This document shows positions 1 to 6,663 of a stretch of DNA of 13,871 nucleotides, one piece after another (the stretch's first letter is position 1; each line of letters starts with the position of its first letter). The position numbers and the translations under genes are program-made. The notes under the pieces were generated by a model that worked only from the letters and a program-made list of their open reading frames with translations, did not search any database and was not told the DNA's origin. This DNA comes from Candidatus Harrisonbacteria bacterium. GTDB lineage: Bacteria > Patescibacteriota > Minisyncoccia > UBA6257 > 1-14-0-10-44-23. The stretch covers positions 7,190 to 21,060 of the forward strand of contig JAHFLG010000015.1 in the NCBI GenBank assembly GCA_023244975.1, in the 5' to 3' direction.

Positions 1-367
1 CAAGTTGGCTGGGTCCAACTCCGGATGGCGAAACATGCTCGAAATACTGTTTGGCAAGAAGATCTGCTGCCTTGCGCTTCGCGCTTTTTTCTAAAACCGA
101 ATTATGAACAAGCGGAACCAGATTATGCCGAATCCGATTTGCATTGGTCCATTTAATAATTCCATTCGTACTCAGCGGACTTCCTACATCAGCAAGCTTC
201 ACGGTCAGTGGTCCCGGAGTAAGAATGTCGGTTGTCATCTGTTGCGCCAGGGAACCGATAACGTCAGAAACGCGCGCAACTTGACTTGAAAGTGAAGGGG
301 TAGAGCGAATTACAAACACCAGCAACAGGACTGCCGCAATGATTAGAATAATTTTAAATATCCGCAT
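1..367 (-). CDS. CAP (SCP/PR-1-like) domain protein, membrane-anchored, C-terminus cut by window edge
   Basis: The first 122 residues are visible; the gene runs off the left edge. Residues 4-20 are a hydrophobic segment (IFKIILIIAAVLLLVFVI) that would be a signal peptide or N-terminal anchor, so the rest should lie outside the cytoplasm. From about residue 73 the pattern TNANRIRHNLVPLVHN, then A-x2-LLAKQYFEHVSPSG, matches the start of the CAP superfamily fold; His111 in FEH is the position of the conserved first CAP histidine. CAP proteins are secreted proteins of varied and mostly unknown activity. The ATG lies 3 bases after the stop of the DUF456 gene, with no clear ribosome binding site, so translation is probably coupled. 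The family call is good; the biochemical role is not known. Confidence 0.85.
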   Translation of the reverse strand, partial: MRIFKIILIIAAVLLLVFVIRSTPSLSSQVARVSDVIGSLAQQMTTDILTPGPLTVKLADVGSPLSTNGIIKWTNANRIRHNLVPLVHNSVLEKSAKRKAADLLAKQYFEHVSPSGVGPSQL

Positions 368-370
368 AGT

Positions 371-853
371 TTAGGTAAGCGCAAATATAATAAACAAGAT
401 AACAAAGATCAGAGAAACTCCTGCATTGATCAATTTCCCAGCGAGCATACCGAGAAAACTGCCGGTCGCCGCCTTAAGTGCACGAACGTGATTTTTATGA
501 TTTAAATATTCAACCAGAGCCACTCCCGCGAATAATCCGATCATGCCGCCGAGCGGCGGCAACAAGAATGTTCCAAGAAGCATGCCAGTGATTCCGGCGA
601 GCATAGATTTTGCCGAAGCGCCTCCATATCGCGCGCCCATAATACCGGATAACTGATCAATGACGATTGTGAGTAGAAACATTCCTACCAAAATCCAGAG
701 TTCACCGCTCGTCAAATGTAAAAATCCGTCCGCAAAACCAAAACCCAAGGCGACAAGGAGCATATACAAGGTCGCCGGTAGTGGCGTAAACACCAGCGGA
801 ATACCCGGCAGCATCGCCAGTGTCGCGACCACAACAAAAATAAAATGGGTCAT
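371..853 (-). CDS. DUF456 family integral membrane protein
   Basis: This 160-residue protein is almost entirely hydrophobic, with about four to five membrane segments. It carries the DUF456 pattern: LPGIPLVF near residue 16, a D-x2-SG-x-MGARYGGASAK stretch at about 66-81, then repeated glycine-rich helices with GLFAGVALVEYL at about 106-117. The function of DUF456 is unknown; it is widespread in bacteria as a small membrane protein. The ATG starts one base after the upstream stop, with only a weak AGG as ribosome binding site, so it is likely translated by coupling in the run that begins at 1645. Nothing is truncated. Confidence 0.88.
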   Translation of the reverse strand: MTHFIFVVVATLAMLPGIPLVFTPLPATLYMLLVALGFGFADGFLHLTSGELWILVGMFLLTIVIDQLSGIMGARYGGASAKSMLAGITGMLLGTFLLPPLGGMIGLFAGVALVEYLNHKNHVRALKAATGSFLGMLAGKLINAGVSLIFVILFIIFALT

Positions 854-854
854 C

Positions 855-1388
855 CTATTGAATTATCTTCGTGACATCAATGGACTGAATCTGAGCAAAT
901 GCCGTCTCGCTGTCTTGCGTCAGCACGCGACTGCGAGTAACGATATTACTCCCCTCCTGAGTCACGACAAACTGGCGGGAACTGTCGATCTGCTCGCATT
1001 GAGCGAACCCCAGCGGCTGCGACAGCGGCGGCAGAATGAGTCCGGCCGGCATCTCCATTTCAGAACACTCTCCAAGATGTACGCCGAGTCGATACGTCGC
1101 TACATCAATAGGTATGTTATTCCGCGTAAACCCAATAAGCTTGAGGCGGACCTGAGTTCCACCCTCTTCGGGAGTAAAAGTCCAGCCGACAGTCTCAAGC
1201 GCATAAATATAAGTATTGCTCTGCACTGATTGAAACATGCTTGCCGATGTAATGCTTGAGTTGGCACTGCCGTCATTCTTTTGGTTTGGCCCCTGCGTGT
1301 CGCCGGTTAGTACGATGCCGACGATAATTACCACAACAACAATAGCCACTCCTGTTATCGGACCGCCGTATCTCTTAAAAAAATCCAT
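855..1388 (-). CDS. Membrane-anchored hypothetical protein with extracytoplasmic domain
   Basis: This 177-residue protein has one N-terminal membrane segment (about residues 11-29, TGVAIVVVVIIVGIVLTG), then a polar Ser/Asn-rich linker and a probably extracytoplasmic beta-rich domain. The domain has the pattern Y-x-LG-x3-GEC-x-E, later a cysteine, then SSRQFVVTQEGSNI. It resembles small anchored proteins I associate with CPR genomes, but I cannot name a family. The start at 1388 is chosen over an upstream in-frame ATG at 1586 because AAGGG precedes it at good spacing and the anchor follows at once; the longer reading would overlap most of the DUF5652 gene. It sits 47 bases downstream of that gene and one base ahead of the DUF456 gene. 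Confidence 0.75.
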   Translation of the reverse strand: MDFFKRYGGPITGVAIVVVVIIVGIVLTGDTQGPNQKNDGSANSSITSASMFQSVQSNTYIYALETVGWTFTPEEGGTQVRLKLIGFTRNNIPIDVATYRLGVHLGECSEMEMPAGLILPPLSQPLGFAQCEQIDSSRQFVVTQEGSNIVTRSRVLTQDSETAFAQIQSIDVTKIIQ

Positions 1389-1435
1389 GCCCTTATGGTA
1401 TACCGCCTCAAAAACTAAGTAAATAAGCGGCTCAT

Positions 1436-1645
1436 CTAAACTTCCGGCTTCTTTTTGGCGAAGATATATATGTAGACAATCTCCACTATGCCAAGCGTGT
1501 TCACTATGAGGAGCCAAAAAAACCAGGTCTGATCTTTGCGCCGCGCCGCCATCCACAAAGCCACCCCCTTCCACGCAATAGTCCATATCAACAAAATGAG
1601 TACCAGTAGCGGATGCTGCTCAGCGATCGCTTGAATCTGATTCAT
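1436..1645 (-). CDS. DUF5652 family small membrane protein
   Basis: This 69-residue protein has two membrane segments (about residues 12-32 and 41-62) separated by a basic loop, AARRKDQ. The pattern WKGVALWMAARRKDQTWFF followed by NTLGIVEIVYIYIF is characteristic of DUF5652, a family I know chiefly from Patescibacteria; its role is unknown. The lysine-rich tail (FAKKKPEV) suggests a cytoplasmic C-terminus. No Shine-Dalgarno sequence precedes the ATG; a TATACT box lies 7 bases upstream, so the mRNA may be leaderless. It probably heads the minus-strand run that continues to position 1, and it diverges from cassette A. Confidence 0.85.
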   Translation of the reverse strand: MNQIQAIAEQHPLLVLILLIWTIAWKGVALWMAARRKDQTWFFWLLIVNTLGIVEIVYIYIFAKKKPEV

Positions 1646-1652
1646 AAATAAT

Positions 1653-1658
1653 AGTATA
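1653..1658 (-). promoter_or_regulatory. Probable -10 box (TATACT) for the DUF5652 gene, leaderless type
   Basis: Read on the minus strand, TATACT ends 7 bases before the ATG at 1645, placing the expected transcription start on or next to the start codon. No good -35 is seen at 16-18 bases; the region there is an A/T run shared with the divergent promoter of cassette A. Confidence 0.55.
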
Positions 1659-1671
1659 GCACAATTTCCGA

Positions 1672-1699
1672 TTGACTTTTTTAAAAAATATGCTAAAAT
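1672..1699 (+). promoter_or_regulatory. Promoter of GC-rich cassette A (TTGACT-N16-TAAAAT)
   Basis: TTGACT at 1672-1677 and TAAAAT at 1694-1699 are spaced by 16 bases, close to the sigma-70 consensus. The expected start is about 1706, the first base of a structured leader. The promoter lies back to back with the start of the DUF5652 gene. Confidence 0.75.
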
Positions 1700-1705
1700 A
1701 TTTCT

Positions 1706-1754
1706 CTTGCCGGTGCCCGCTTTCCAGTGGGCTCAAAGGGAGACTCCAGGCAAG
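1706..1754 (+). promoter_or_regulatory. Structured 5' leader of cassette A (nested stems)
   Basis: CTTGCC at 1706-1711 pairs with GGCAAG at 1749-1754, closing a region that contains a second stem, GCCCGCT 1715-1721 with AGTGGGC 1726-1732 around a TTCC loop (one G-T pair). The outer stem begins at the predicted transcription start and ends just before the ribosome binding site (GGAGAG, about 1758-1763). It does not match a riboswitch class I recognise; it may only stabilise the mRNA. Confidence 0.4.
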
Positions 1755-1766
1755 ATTGGAGAGACA

Positions 1767-2048
1767 ATGCGGATGATTCCGGCACGCGTGAGGGTCTTTG
1801 GGAAGAAGGCCTTCGTGATTCTACAGACCGAAACCGGCGAAAAAATCTTCGCCCCGTTCGGCGGACTGAGGACGCCCATTCTCGTCGGCCCGAATATCGA
1901 ACTCAAAAAGTTCACGGGAGGACGCATCAAAAAACTCCCGGTAGGAACCGAGGTCTTGATCTTCGAGCTCAAGGATGCAGCCCCCGGCCGCGACAGAACG
2001 GCCGAGCAGTGGTGTCTGGGCGCCGACGTCCTCGCGCTCTTCCAGTAG
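1767..2048 (+). CDS. Small GC-rich cassette protein A, possibly cold-shock/OB-fold-like
   Basis: This 93-residue basic protein has no recognised family by clear motif. Its order of elements recalls a cold-shock domain: beta-rich ARVRVFGKKAFVILQTETG, then GEKIFAPFGGLR (compare the family's G-x-DIFVHFS), then a turn and LPVGTEVLIFEL followed by a charged tail. The usual RNP aromatic residues are mostly missing, so this is only a suggestion of an OB-fold nucleic-acid binder. The ATG at 1767 is chosen because GGAGAGAC lies just upstream; an earlier in-frame start at 1707 falls at the transcription start, inside the leader. By hand count about 70 of 93 codons end in G or C, unlike the neighbouring genes. 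It is monocistronic, with its own promoter and a hairpin after the stop. Confidence 0.7.
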   Translation: MRMIPARVRVFGKKAFVILQTETGEKIFAPFGGLRTPILVGPNIELKKFTGGRIKKLPVGTEVLIFELKDAAPGRDRTAEQWCLGADVLALFQ

Positions 2049-2053
2049 CTGCC

Positions 2054-2077
2054 GGGGCGCACGACGTCGTGCGCCCC
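2054..2077. terminator. 24-base perfect GC-rich palindrome between convergent genes
   Basis: GGGGCGCACGAC is followed directly by its reverse complement, giving a strong hairpin five bases after the stop of cassette A and 24 bases from the stop of the minus-strand operon. It lacks a T tract on either side (a C run follows on the plus strand), so it is not a textbook intrinsic terminator, but its position suggests it ends transcripts from both sides or protects their 3' ends. Confidence 0.5.
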
Positions 2078-2101
2078 GCCCCCCCCTAATTGCTTATGTA
2101 G

Positions 2102-2386
2102 TTAAAACCCAAAATGACCTGTGAGCAGAGCAACGTCGGCAATAATTTCTATAACCAAAAAAGGTATAGTGAAAGCTAATAAAAAAATGATTGCTGAAAT
2201 TTTCATTGGAATACCATGTCCGCGACGAAAATGAATAAAGTAACCGATAAAAAGTAATAAAGCGATTGCTAGGTGATACAACCAAGGAAACAACGAAAGT
2301 GGAATAAACCCGACAAAAAGACCGATAGCAAAGAAAAATAATCCTAATCCTAAACCGGTCAAAAAGTCAGGTATATATTTTTTCAT
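2102..2386 (-). CDS. Small hydrophobic membrane protein, unknown family
   Basis: This 94-residue protein has about three membrane segments (roughly residues 8-30, 35-52 and 62-90) and a short basic loop, HFRRGHG, between the second and third. I do not recognise a family. Its ATG overlaps the stop of the hydrolase gene in an ATGA junction, so it is translationally coupled as the last gene of the surface operon that starts at 6128. It may sit in the membrane alongside the two surface proteins encoded upstream, but nothing in the sequence shows a specific role. The gene converges on cassette A with the palindrome at 2054-2077 between them. Confidence 0.7.
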   Translation of the reverse strand: MKKYIPDFLTGLGLGLFFFAIGLFVGFIPLSLFPWLYHLAIALLLFIGYFIHFRRGHGIPMKISAIIFLLAFTIPFLVIEIIADVALLTGHFGF

Positions 2387-5040
2387 AATGCTGAAATATT
2401 ATTTTGTAATAGTCCGACGTCTTGTTTTAATGTTTGGTATGCTAAGTCACTGATCTTACAAAGATTATGATCCTTGCGAAGCTCAACAAGAAATTCTTCT
2501 GCTGTCATTGAGACGAGTTGCTCTTTTAGGTTATCTGCCAATGTTGCGGGACGAATCGACCCAAGCGAAACAAGACGGTCAATATCCGCAGCAACACTTG
2601 TCTTGTCAAAAACTACTTGGAATCCGACAGATGCAGCTGCCACATTACCGGCGCGGTCACGAGTCATAACACTGAGCGTGTGGCTACCGACAGTCAGTAA
2701 TGCCTGATCCAGAGTTCCAGAACTCGTAATCAGTGTACCATCAAAAGAAATTAGCGACGACGCAGTCCCCGACTGATCGTCGGTAGTATTAATAGTTAAC
2801 GGGATAACTGCAGCGTAGGTATAATTCTTAGTCTCTGGTGAAACGATAGCAATCACCGGAGGAACAATGTCAGCTGCATCGGCATCAGCAAGCACGGCGG
2901 TCGGATTGACTGTAGAATCTGGGACGCCATCCCCATCGCTGTCTAGCTGCAGAGCCGGCGGATGCTGAATGTCTGTAAATGTAGCGGTAGCAATAGTCTG
3001 ATTACTTGCGAGTGGAACTGAAAGATAGGTATCAACTCCTTTCAGTTCAATGCCGGAATACAGTTTTGCCTTAAGATCAAAACTGCCACTGTCAGTTGCG
3101 GCAGCAACAACTTTGTAGGTATCCCCACCGGGCACCCAAGCAAAACTGTTCTCTCTAATTCGCTCATAATTACTACCGGGAATCCCAAGCTCTATATCCC
3201 CGTTCGCGTCTGGCCCGGTATGCTGTCCCTGAGCATCATATATATGAAGCAGTACCGGACTGTGAGTGCTGAAGGCAATGGTTGTTTCGTTGCCTGAACG
3301 CGGCTTAATAAATCCGCAATCGGATTTGTTTAAAGATATTCCGTCCGGCAGACTAGGCGTGGATGTACCGGTGACAATGTCGCGCAGTAGAGCAACGGCT
3401 GCATCATCTCCCACTAAACCCATATGATCAATCCGGGTCTGGCCGTATAAAGCAAAGTAATCGTGACCAACCGCACTGTACGTAGCGCTCTTTAGCGGCA
3501 CGGTACCATCGCCGTCAATGGCGTCTAGATCAAAATCATTATCCGGTTGAATACGAATTGTACCGATTGTTTTCGGATTCTGACATCCACTGAGGCGATA
3601 TATTGATGATGTTGGCATATTAAAACCTGCATCATCGACGACCCCATGAAATTCGTCGGCACGGCCAAGAAGCACCGGATTACGACTGTCATCTGGACTG
3701 CGAAGCATAAACTCTCTGGACTGATCATAAGTCAATGATTGTAAAGCAGCGTTAGTGAAATCGATAATATAGCTACTGATTTTCTCAAGATATTTACGGC
3801 TTGGTAGGAGCTGGTATACAGCTGGCATGTTTTGAGCAATACGCTTTATTTCATCCTGGTTCAATCCTAATCCGAATTTATTCATATCAAAATCATCACC
3901 GTAAGTCAGAGCCTTAAATGCTTTAGGTGAACCAAGTTCGGGAACTCCGACAAGCACGAGCTTATCCACAAATGCGGTGCTACTCGCCTGCCGCAGATAT
4001 TCCTTAACTAACACTCCGCCCAAACTATGGGCAATGATATTGACCCTGCCATTTGGCGACTGCGCAATTGCTTTTTTAATTACAGCATCTAAACGGCTTG
4101 TCGATGACGCAAGATTAAGACGCCAGTCATACGGAACTGTAAATAATTCCGTTCCTGAAGCATATCCTGAATCAGCAAATGCCTTGATCAAATGTCCATA
4201 CACCACAACGGAAAGCGGAAATGGAGGAATGGCCTCTTCTTCAAGAATATCGCTCGGATCCATTGCACTAATAACAGTGGGATTACCAAAGGCATCAAGT
4301 AAAAGAGCATCTAAATAACTATCTGGGCCAACTTTTTTCATAAGATCCGTGTTCGGCCAGACTTCTTCGCCATTGGAAATGTGATTGAGGCGGGTGCCAA
4401 GAATGCCCGGAACAATGATCACCGGTTCTTTTTTGGGTGGCGCGGGCGGCGGGTCAGGACCTTCAAGTCGCAGAGACCACTCAGCATTTACATTTTCTAT
4501 CCAGACATTACCAGTTGTGAATGCCGACCCGTTCTTTATCCAGAGAGATGAATAACTAAACTGGTTGCTCGCGCGATAACCGGAAACATAATTTCCAAAA
4601 GAAATAACATAGATGGGCGCATAGTTTTCAAAAGTGAACCAATACGTCCTTCCGCTGATAATCGATATGCAGCTGGGAAGAGTAAATGCCACTTCGGTAT
4701 TAATTGAGGTTGGTAGAGCCGCAGCCGGTACCCTGACGCTGGCTATTACAAGACCGCCGTCCGGATTTGATCCTCCTTGGCTAACTGTGAGAGTGACGCT
4801 CGGATCGACTATGAACGCACTAGTTCGCGATACATTATGGTAAATAGTACAAAGGATTGCATCCTCAGGGGCGACATATTTCTCAGAAATTTTCTCGGCT
4901 ACTGTTCCGGAGTTACCGCCATATATTTGGCTTCGTACATCTGCGCCAGTCACAGCAAAAAACAACCTAGCTGCGTGCGCCGGCGCTACCACTAAAACTA
5001 TCGCGCCTATCATGATCATTAGAAATATCATTCGCTTCAT
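2383..5040 (-). CDS. Secreted LCAT-like alpha/beta hydrolase with Ig-like and FIMAH-like C-terminal domains
   Basis: This 885-residue protein has a signal peptide (residues 1-23, ending AHA). Residues 24-193 look like a beta-sandwich module. After a proline-rich linker (197-203) the hydrolase domain runs about 205-560. PVIIVPGILGTRL (206-218) and EVWPN fit the LCAT/lipase family. Ser339 in AHSLGG is the nucleophile, Asp511 in DGDGTVPL and His539 in IDHMG complete a likely triad. DSDGDGVPD (700-708) is a calcium-binding-type repeat. Residues 725-810 resemble a bacterial Ig-like domain, and 815-880 are helical and resemble a FIMAH module. The likely activity is hydrolysis or acyl transfer on lipid esters outside the cell; the substrate is unknown. 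The start at 5040 is set by the ATGA overlap with the upstream gene. No cell-wall anchor is seen. Confidence 0.88.
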   Translation of the reverse strand: MKRMIFLMIMIGAIVLVVAPAHAARLFFAVTGADVRSQIYGGNSGTVAEKISEKYVAPEDAILCTIYHNVSRTSAFIVDPSVTLTVSQGGSNPDGGLVIASVRVPAAALPTSINTEVAFTLPSCISIISGRTYWFTFENYAPIYVISFGNYVSGYRASNQFSYSSLWIKNGSAFTTGNVWIENVNAEWSLRLEGPDPPPAPPKKEPVIIVPGILGTRLNHISNGEEVWPNTDLMKKVGPDSYLDALLLDAFGNPTVISAMDPSDILEEEAIPPFPLSVVVYGHLIKAFADSGYASGTELFTVPYDWRLNLASSTSRLDAVIKKAIAQSPNGRVNIIAHSLGGVLVKEYLRQASSTAFVDKLVLVGVPELGSPKAFKALTYGDDFDMNKFGLGLNQDEIKRIAQNMPAVYQLLPSRKYLEKISSYIIDFTNAALQSLTYDQSREFMLRSPDDSRNPVLLGRADEFHGVVDDAGFNMPTSSIYRLSGCQNPKTIGTIRIQPDNDFDLDAIDGDGTVPLKSATYSAVGHDYFALYGQTRIDHMGLVGDDAAVALLRDIVTGTSTPSLPDGISLNKSDCGFIKPRSGNETTIAFSTHSPVLLHIYDAQGQHTGPDANGDIELGIPGSNYERIRENSFAWVPGGDTYKVVAAATDSGSFDLKAKLYSGIELKGVDTYLSVPLASNQTIATATFTDIQHPPALQLDSDGDGVPDSTVNPTAVLADADAADIVPPVIAIVSPETKNYTYAAVIPLTINTTDDQSGTASSLISFDGTLITSSGTLDQALLTVGSHTLSVMTRDRAGNVAAASVGFQVVFDKTSVAADIDRLVSLGSIRPATLADNLKEQLVSMTAEEFLVELRKDHNLCKISDLAYQTLKQDVGLLQNNISAL

Positions 5041-6128
5041 AAATTTGTTGCCCGTGGCGTCGGCGAGGCGCATGGAGCAAAGTCCACGCTGTTGTTGTCA
5101 GTGTCGACACTCATATTTTTCCTGCCTAGGCTCTGACCTGCCTGCGGGAGTGTTACTGAAGTACCCTCGCCCAGCAGCAGCGCACCAGTACCATAGGCAA
5201 TGCGATCAATGATATCGCTGTCGCCAGCTCCGGTGATCGGTTCGGTGTTCCCTACCAAAAAAACTGTCGCTCCAGCATTGCCAAGCGCCTGACTCCAGGT
5301 CATATCTGCACCTGTACCAGCATAGTCGCCAGTGCCAATGAGATAAAAACCTTTCGCCGCAATGCTCGAGTGTAGCGTAAAGTTCTTTTTTGAAATCTTA
5401 TCAATCCCACTAGAACTACTCGAAAGATACTGCAATGATGAGCTGGCAAGATTCACACTTTGATCGGTCGGATTGTATAACTCAACAAACTCAGCTGTAT
5501 CGGCTCCATCCATATCGATGAATAATTCGCTGATGAGCAGATGGCTAGCTACAGGCTGAGTTGGAGTTGCAGCTTCAGGATCGGGCGTACAAACAAATGA
5601 AGTATCCGGCGTTGATGAAACTGTCGGAACTACAACAGCTGCCGGTGGTGAGGAAGAAGCAGTCTCAGCTGAAAACTGGATCTGCACGGCAGGAGGTACG
5701 GGCACCGGAGCGGGTGCTGCTGCCTGTGCGGTGACAGCAGCTGAAGCTGCCGGCTGAGACTGCGACGAACTGCCGCCGCTAAAACTCAAATTCGCGGGTA
5801 CAGCTGCCGGGGTGGATCTGGCTGCAGATGCCGCGGGCTCAGGTGAAACAACTGGCGCCGCAATCGCGAAAGTCGGAACAGGAAGCGGTGGTGGCTCCTC
5901 AGGAGGAGGATCTGCTTTTCTGGAAGACTTGGCTGGTTTTTCATGTTGAGTTACTTGCGGCTGCTTGTCTGTGACTCCAAACTGCTCGGCAACACTGGCA
6001 CCAAAACTGTCGGTTGCAAACTGTTTTGATTCATGTGACTGGAAAACTCCGTTAATGGCAACAACTCCGAAGTAGACACCGGTGGCCGCACACAACCAAA
6101 TCAGAATTTTTTTGGCCATCGTACTCAT
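5037..6128 (-). CDS. Membrane-anchored lamin-tail-domain (LTD) surface protein
   Basis: This 363-residue protein has an N-terminal membrane segment or signal (about residues 7-27). Residues 60-190 are low-complexity and rich in Ala, Pro and Ser (PPPEEPPPLPVP), typical of an extended wall- or surface-spanning stalk. From about 194 to 345 there is a lamin-tail domain: LLISELFIDMDGADTAEFVELYNPT, then LASSSLQYLS, and FYLIGTGDY. LTD domains in bacteria occur in exported proteins, often with hydrolases, and are thought to bind partners or surfaces. It is first in the operon, coupled by ATGA to the hydrolase. No Shine-Dalgarno site precedes the ATG and TATACT lies 7 bases upstream, so the mRNA may be leaderless; an in-frame ATG at 6119 is the alternative start. 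Confidence 0.85.
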   Translation of the reverse strand: MSTMAKKILIWLCAATGVYFGVVAINGVFQSHESKQFATDSFGASVAEQFGVTDKQPQVTQHEKPAKSSRKADPPPEEPPPLPVPTFAIAAPVVSPEPAASAARSTPAAVPANLSFSGGSSSQSQPAASAAVTAQAAAPAPVPVPPAVQIQFSAETASSSPPAAVVVPTVSSTPDTSFVCTPDPEAATPTQPVASHLLISELFIDMDGADTAEFVELYNPTDQSVNLASSSLQYLSSSSSGIDKISKKNFTLHSSIAAKGFYLIGTGDYAGTGADMTWSQALGNAGATVFLVGNTEPITGAGDSDIIDRIAYGTGALLLGEGTSVTLPQAGQSLGRKNMSVDTDNNSVDFAPCASPTPRATNL

Positions 6129-6135
6129 TCATAGC

Positions 6136-6165
6136 AGTATACATAGTGTTGTTATTAATTGACAA
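6136..6165 (-). promoter_or_regulatory. Promoter of the LTD-hydrolase operon (TTGTCA-N18-TATACT)
   Basis: On the minus strand TTGTCA (6165-6160) and TATACT (6141-6136) are 18 bases apart. The -10 box ends 7 bases before the ATG at 6128, so the transcript should begin at or next to the start codon. Confidence 0.7.
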
Positions 6166-6169
6166 CACT
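6145..6169. promoter_or_regulatory. Perfect inverted repeat over the -35 region: candidate operator
   Basis: AGTGTTGT (6145-6152) and ACAACACT (6162-6169) form a perfect 8-base inverted repeat with a 9-base AT-rich centre. It covers the -35 box and most of the spacer of the LTD operon promoter, the usual place for a repressor dimer. Because the mRNA begins downstream, it cannot act as an RNA hairpin of this operon. No candidate regulator is encoded in the window. Confidence 0.5.
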
Positions 6170-6202
6170 ACTTATCCACAGATTCCCTTCCAAGACGGTA
6201 AG

Positions 6203-6231
6203 TTGATTTTCTAGGCCGTATTCTTTACATT
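6203..6231 (+). promoter_or_regulatory. Promoter of GC-rich cassette B (TTGATT-N17-TACATT)
   Basis: TTGATT at 6203-6208 and TACATT at 6226-6231 are 17 bases apart. The expected start is about 6238. It diverges from the LTD operon promoter about 40 bases away. Confidence 0.6.
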
Positions 6232-6243
6232 GAATATGGAACA

Positions 6244-6290
6244 CGGGCGGTAGCGCCCGGACTGCCGATCTCGCCGGAGGGGTTCTGGCG
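6244..6290 (+). promoter_or_regulatory. Leader hairpins of cassette B
   Basis: CGGGCG (6244-6249) pairs with CGCCCG (6254-6259) around a GTAG loop, about 6 bases from the predicted 5' end. A weaker stem CGCC (6272-6275) with GGCG (6287-6290) follows. The leader to the ATG is about 83 bases. This parallels the hairpin at the 5' end of cassette A's transcript; no known RNA class is recognised. Confidence 0.35.
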
Positions 6291-6320
6291 CGGGAGGTGG
6301 TCGAAGCGGGAGCGAGACGC

Positions 6321-6584
6321 ATGAACCAGGGGTCGAGGAACGCGAGAGTGGACACGAGCAAGGGGAAGGTGCCGGAGATCGCACCGATCGGGCCGACGGT
6401 CGTGCATCACATGACGACTGAGCGACCCGAGACGGCCATGAGGCGCGATCTCATCGGCAACAAGGCCGACGATCCCGCGTCGTGGCCCGATCCGTTCGTT
6501 CGTGAACCCACCGGGAAGGAGGTGACACGCTTCGCGGCAGACGCGGCTGACGACAACGGTGTCGACTCGACCGGCTGCTCCTAG
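6321..6584 (+). CDS. Small GC-rich cassette protein B, unknown
   Basis: This 87-residue hydrophilic protein has no membrane segment, no signal peptide and no motif I recognise. It is rich in Asp, Thr, Arg and Pro, with a C-terminal Ala/Asp stretch (FAADAADDNG). By hand count about 72 of 87 codons end in G or C, a strong sign that this frame is really coding and that its base use differs from its neighbours. The ATG at 6321 is preceded by GGGAG with 8-9 bases spacing; a GTG at 6297 in frame would have a ribosome binding site too close. It is monocistronic, with its own promoter and a hairpin terminator, and converges on metK. Function unknown; transfer from a GC-richer source is possible. Confidence 0.6.
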   Translation: MNQGSRNARVDTSKGKVPEIAPIGPTVVHHMTTERPETAMRRDLIGNKADDPASWPDPFVREPTGKEVTRFAADAADDNGVDSTGCS

Positions 6585-6609
6585 GAACCGACGAGTCCCT
6601 CCTGTAGTT

Positions 6610-6656
6610 GCAGCGCGCGATCCACCCGTGGCTCGCGCGCTGCCCCAAACTTTTTT
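6610..6656 (+). terminator. Hairpin terminator of cassette B, between it and metK
   Basis: GCAGCGCGCGA (6610-6620) pairs perfectly with TCGCGCGCTGC (6633-6643) around a 12-base loop. Six T residues follow at 6651-6656, seven bases after the stem, further than usual for an intrinsic terminator. The same stem lies about 20 bases past the metK stop on the other strand, so it may serve both. Confidence 0.65.
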
Positions 6657-6663
6657 AAAATTG

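Noticed and set aside
546..562. GCCGCC-GAG-CGGCGGC in the DUF456 gene as another copy of the dispersed palindrome
   Set aside because: The sequence differs from the 16-base repeat at several positions and encodes a glycine/proline turn normal for DUF456.
1389..1586. N-terminal extension of the anchored protein to 1586
   Set aside because: It overlaps most of the DUF5652 gene in another frame, and the extra residues put the membrane anchor in the middle of the protein.
5138..5156. CCTGCCTGCGGGAG in the LTD gene as a mobile palindrome
   Set aside because: It is imperfect, occurs once here, and encodes LPQAGQ within the lamin-tail domain without sign of insertion.
6172..6180. Perfect DnaA box TTATCCACA in an intergenic region
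   Set aside because: Only one copy is there; the other exact copy (3962-3970) lies inside the hydrolase coding sequence. No cluster, AT-rich unwinding region, or dnaA/dnaN genes, so no origin is called.
6155..6648. Minus-strand open frames opposite cassette B
   Set aside because: They lack ribosome binding sites and family motifs; the third-position G/C bias supports the plus-strand frame.
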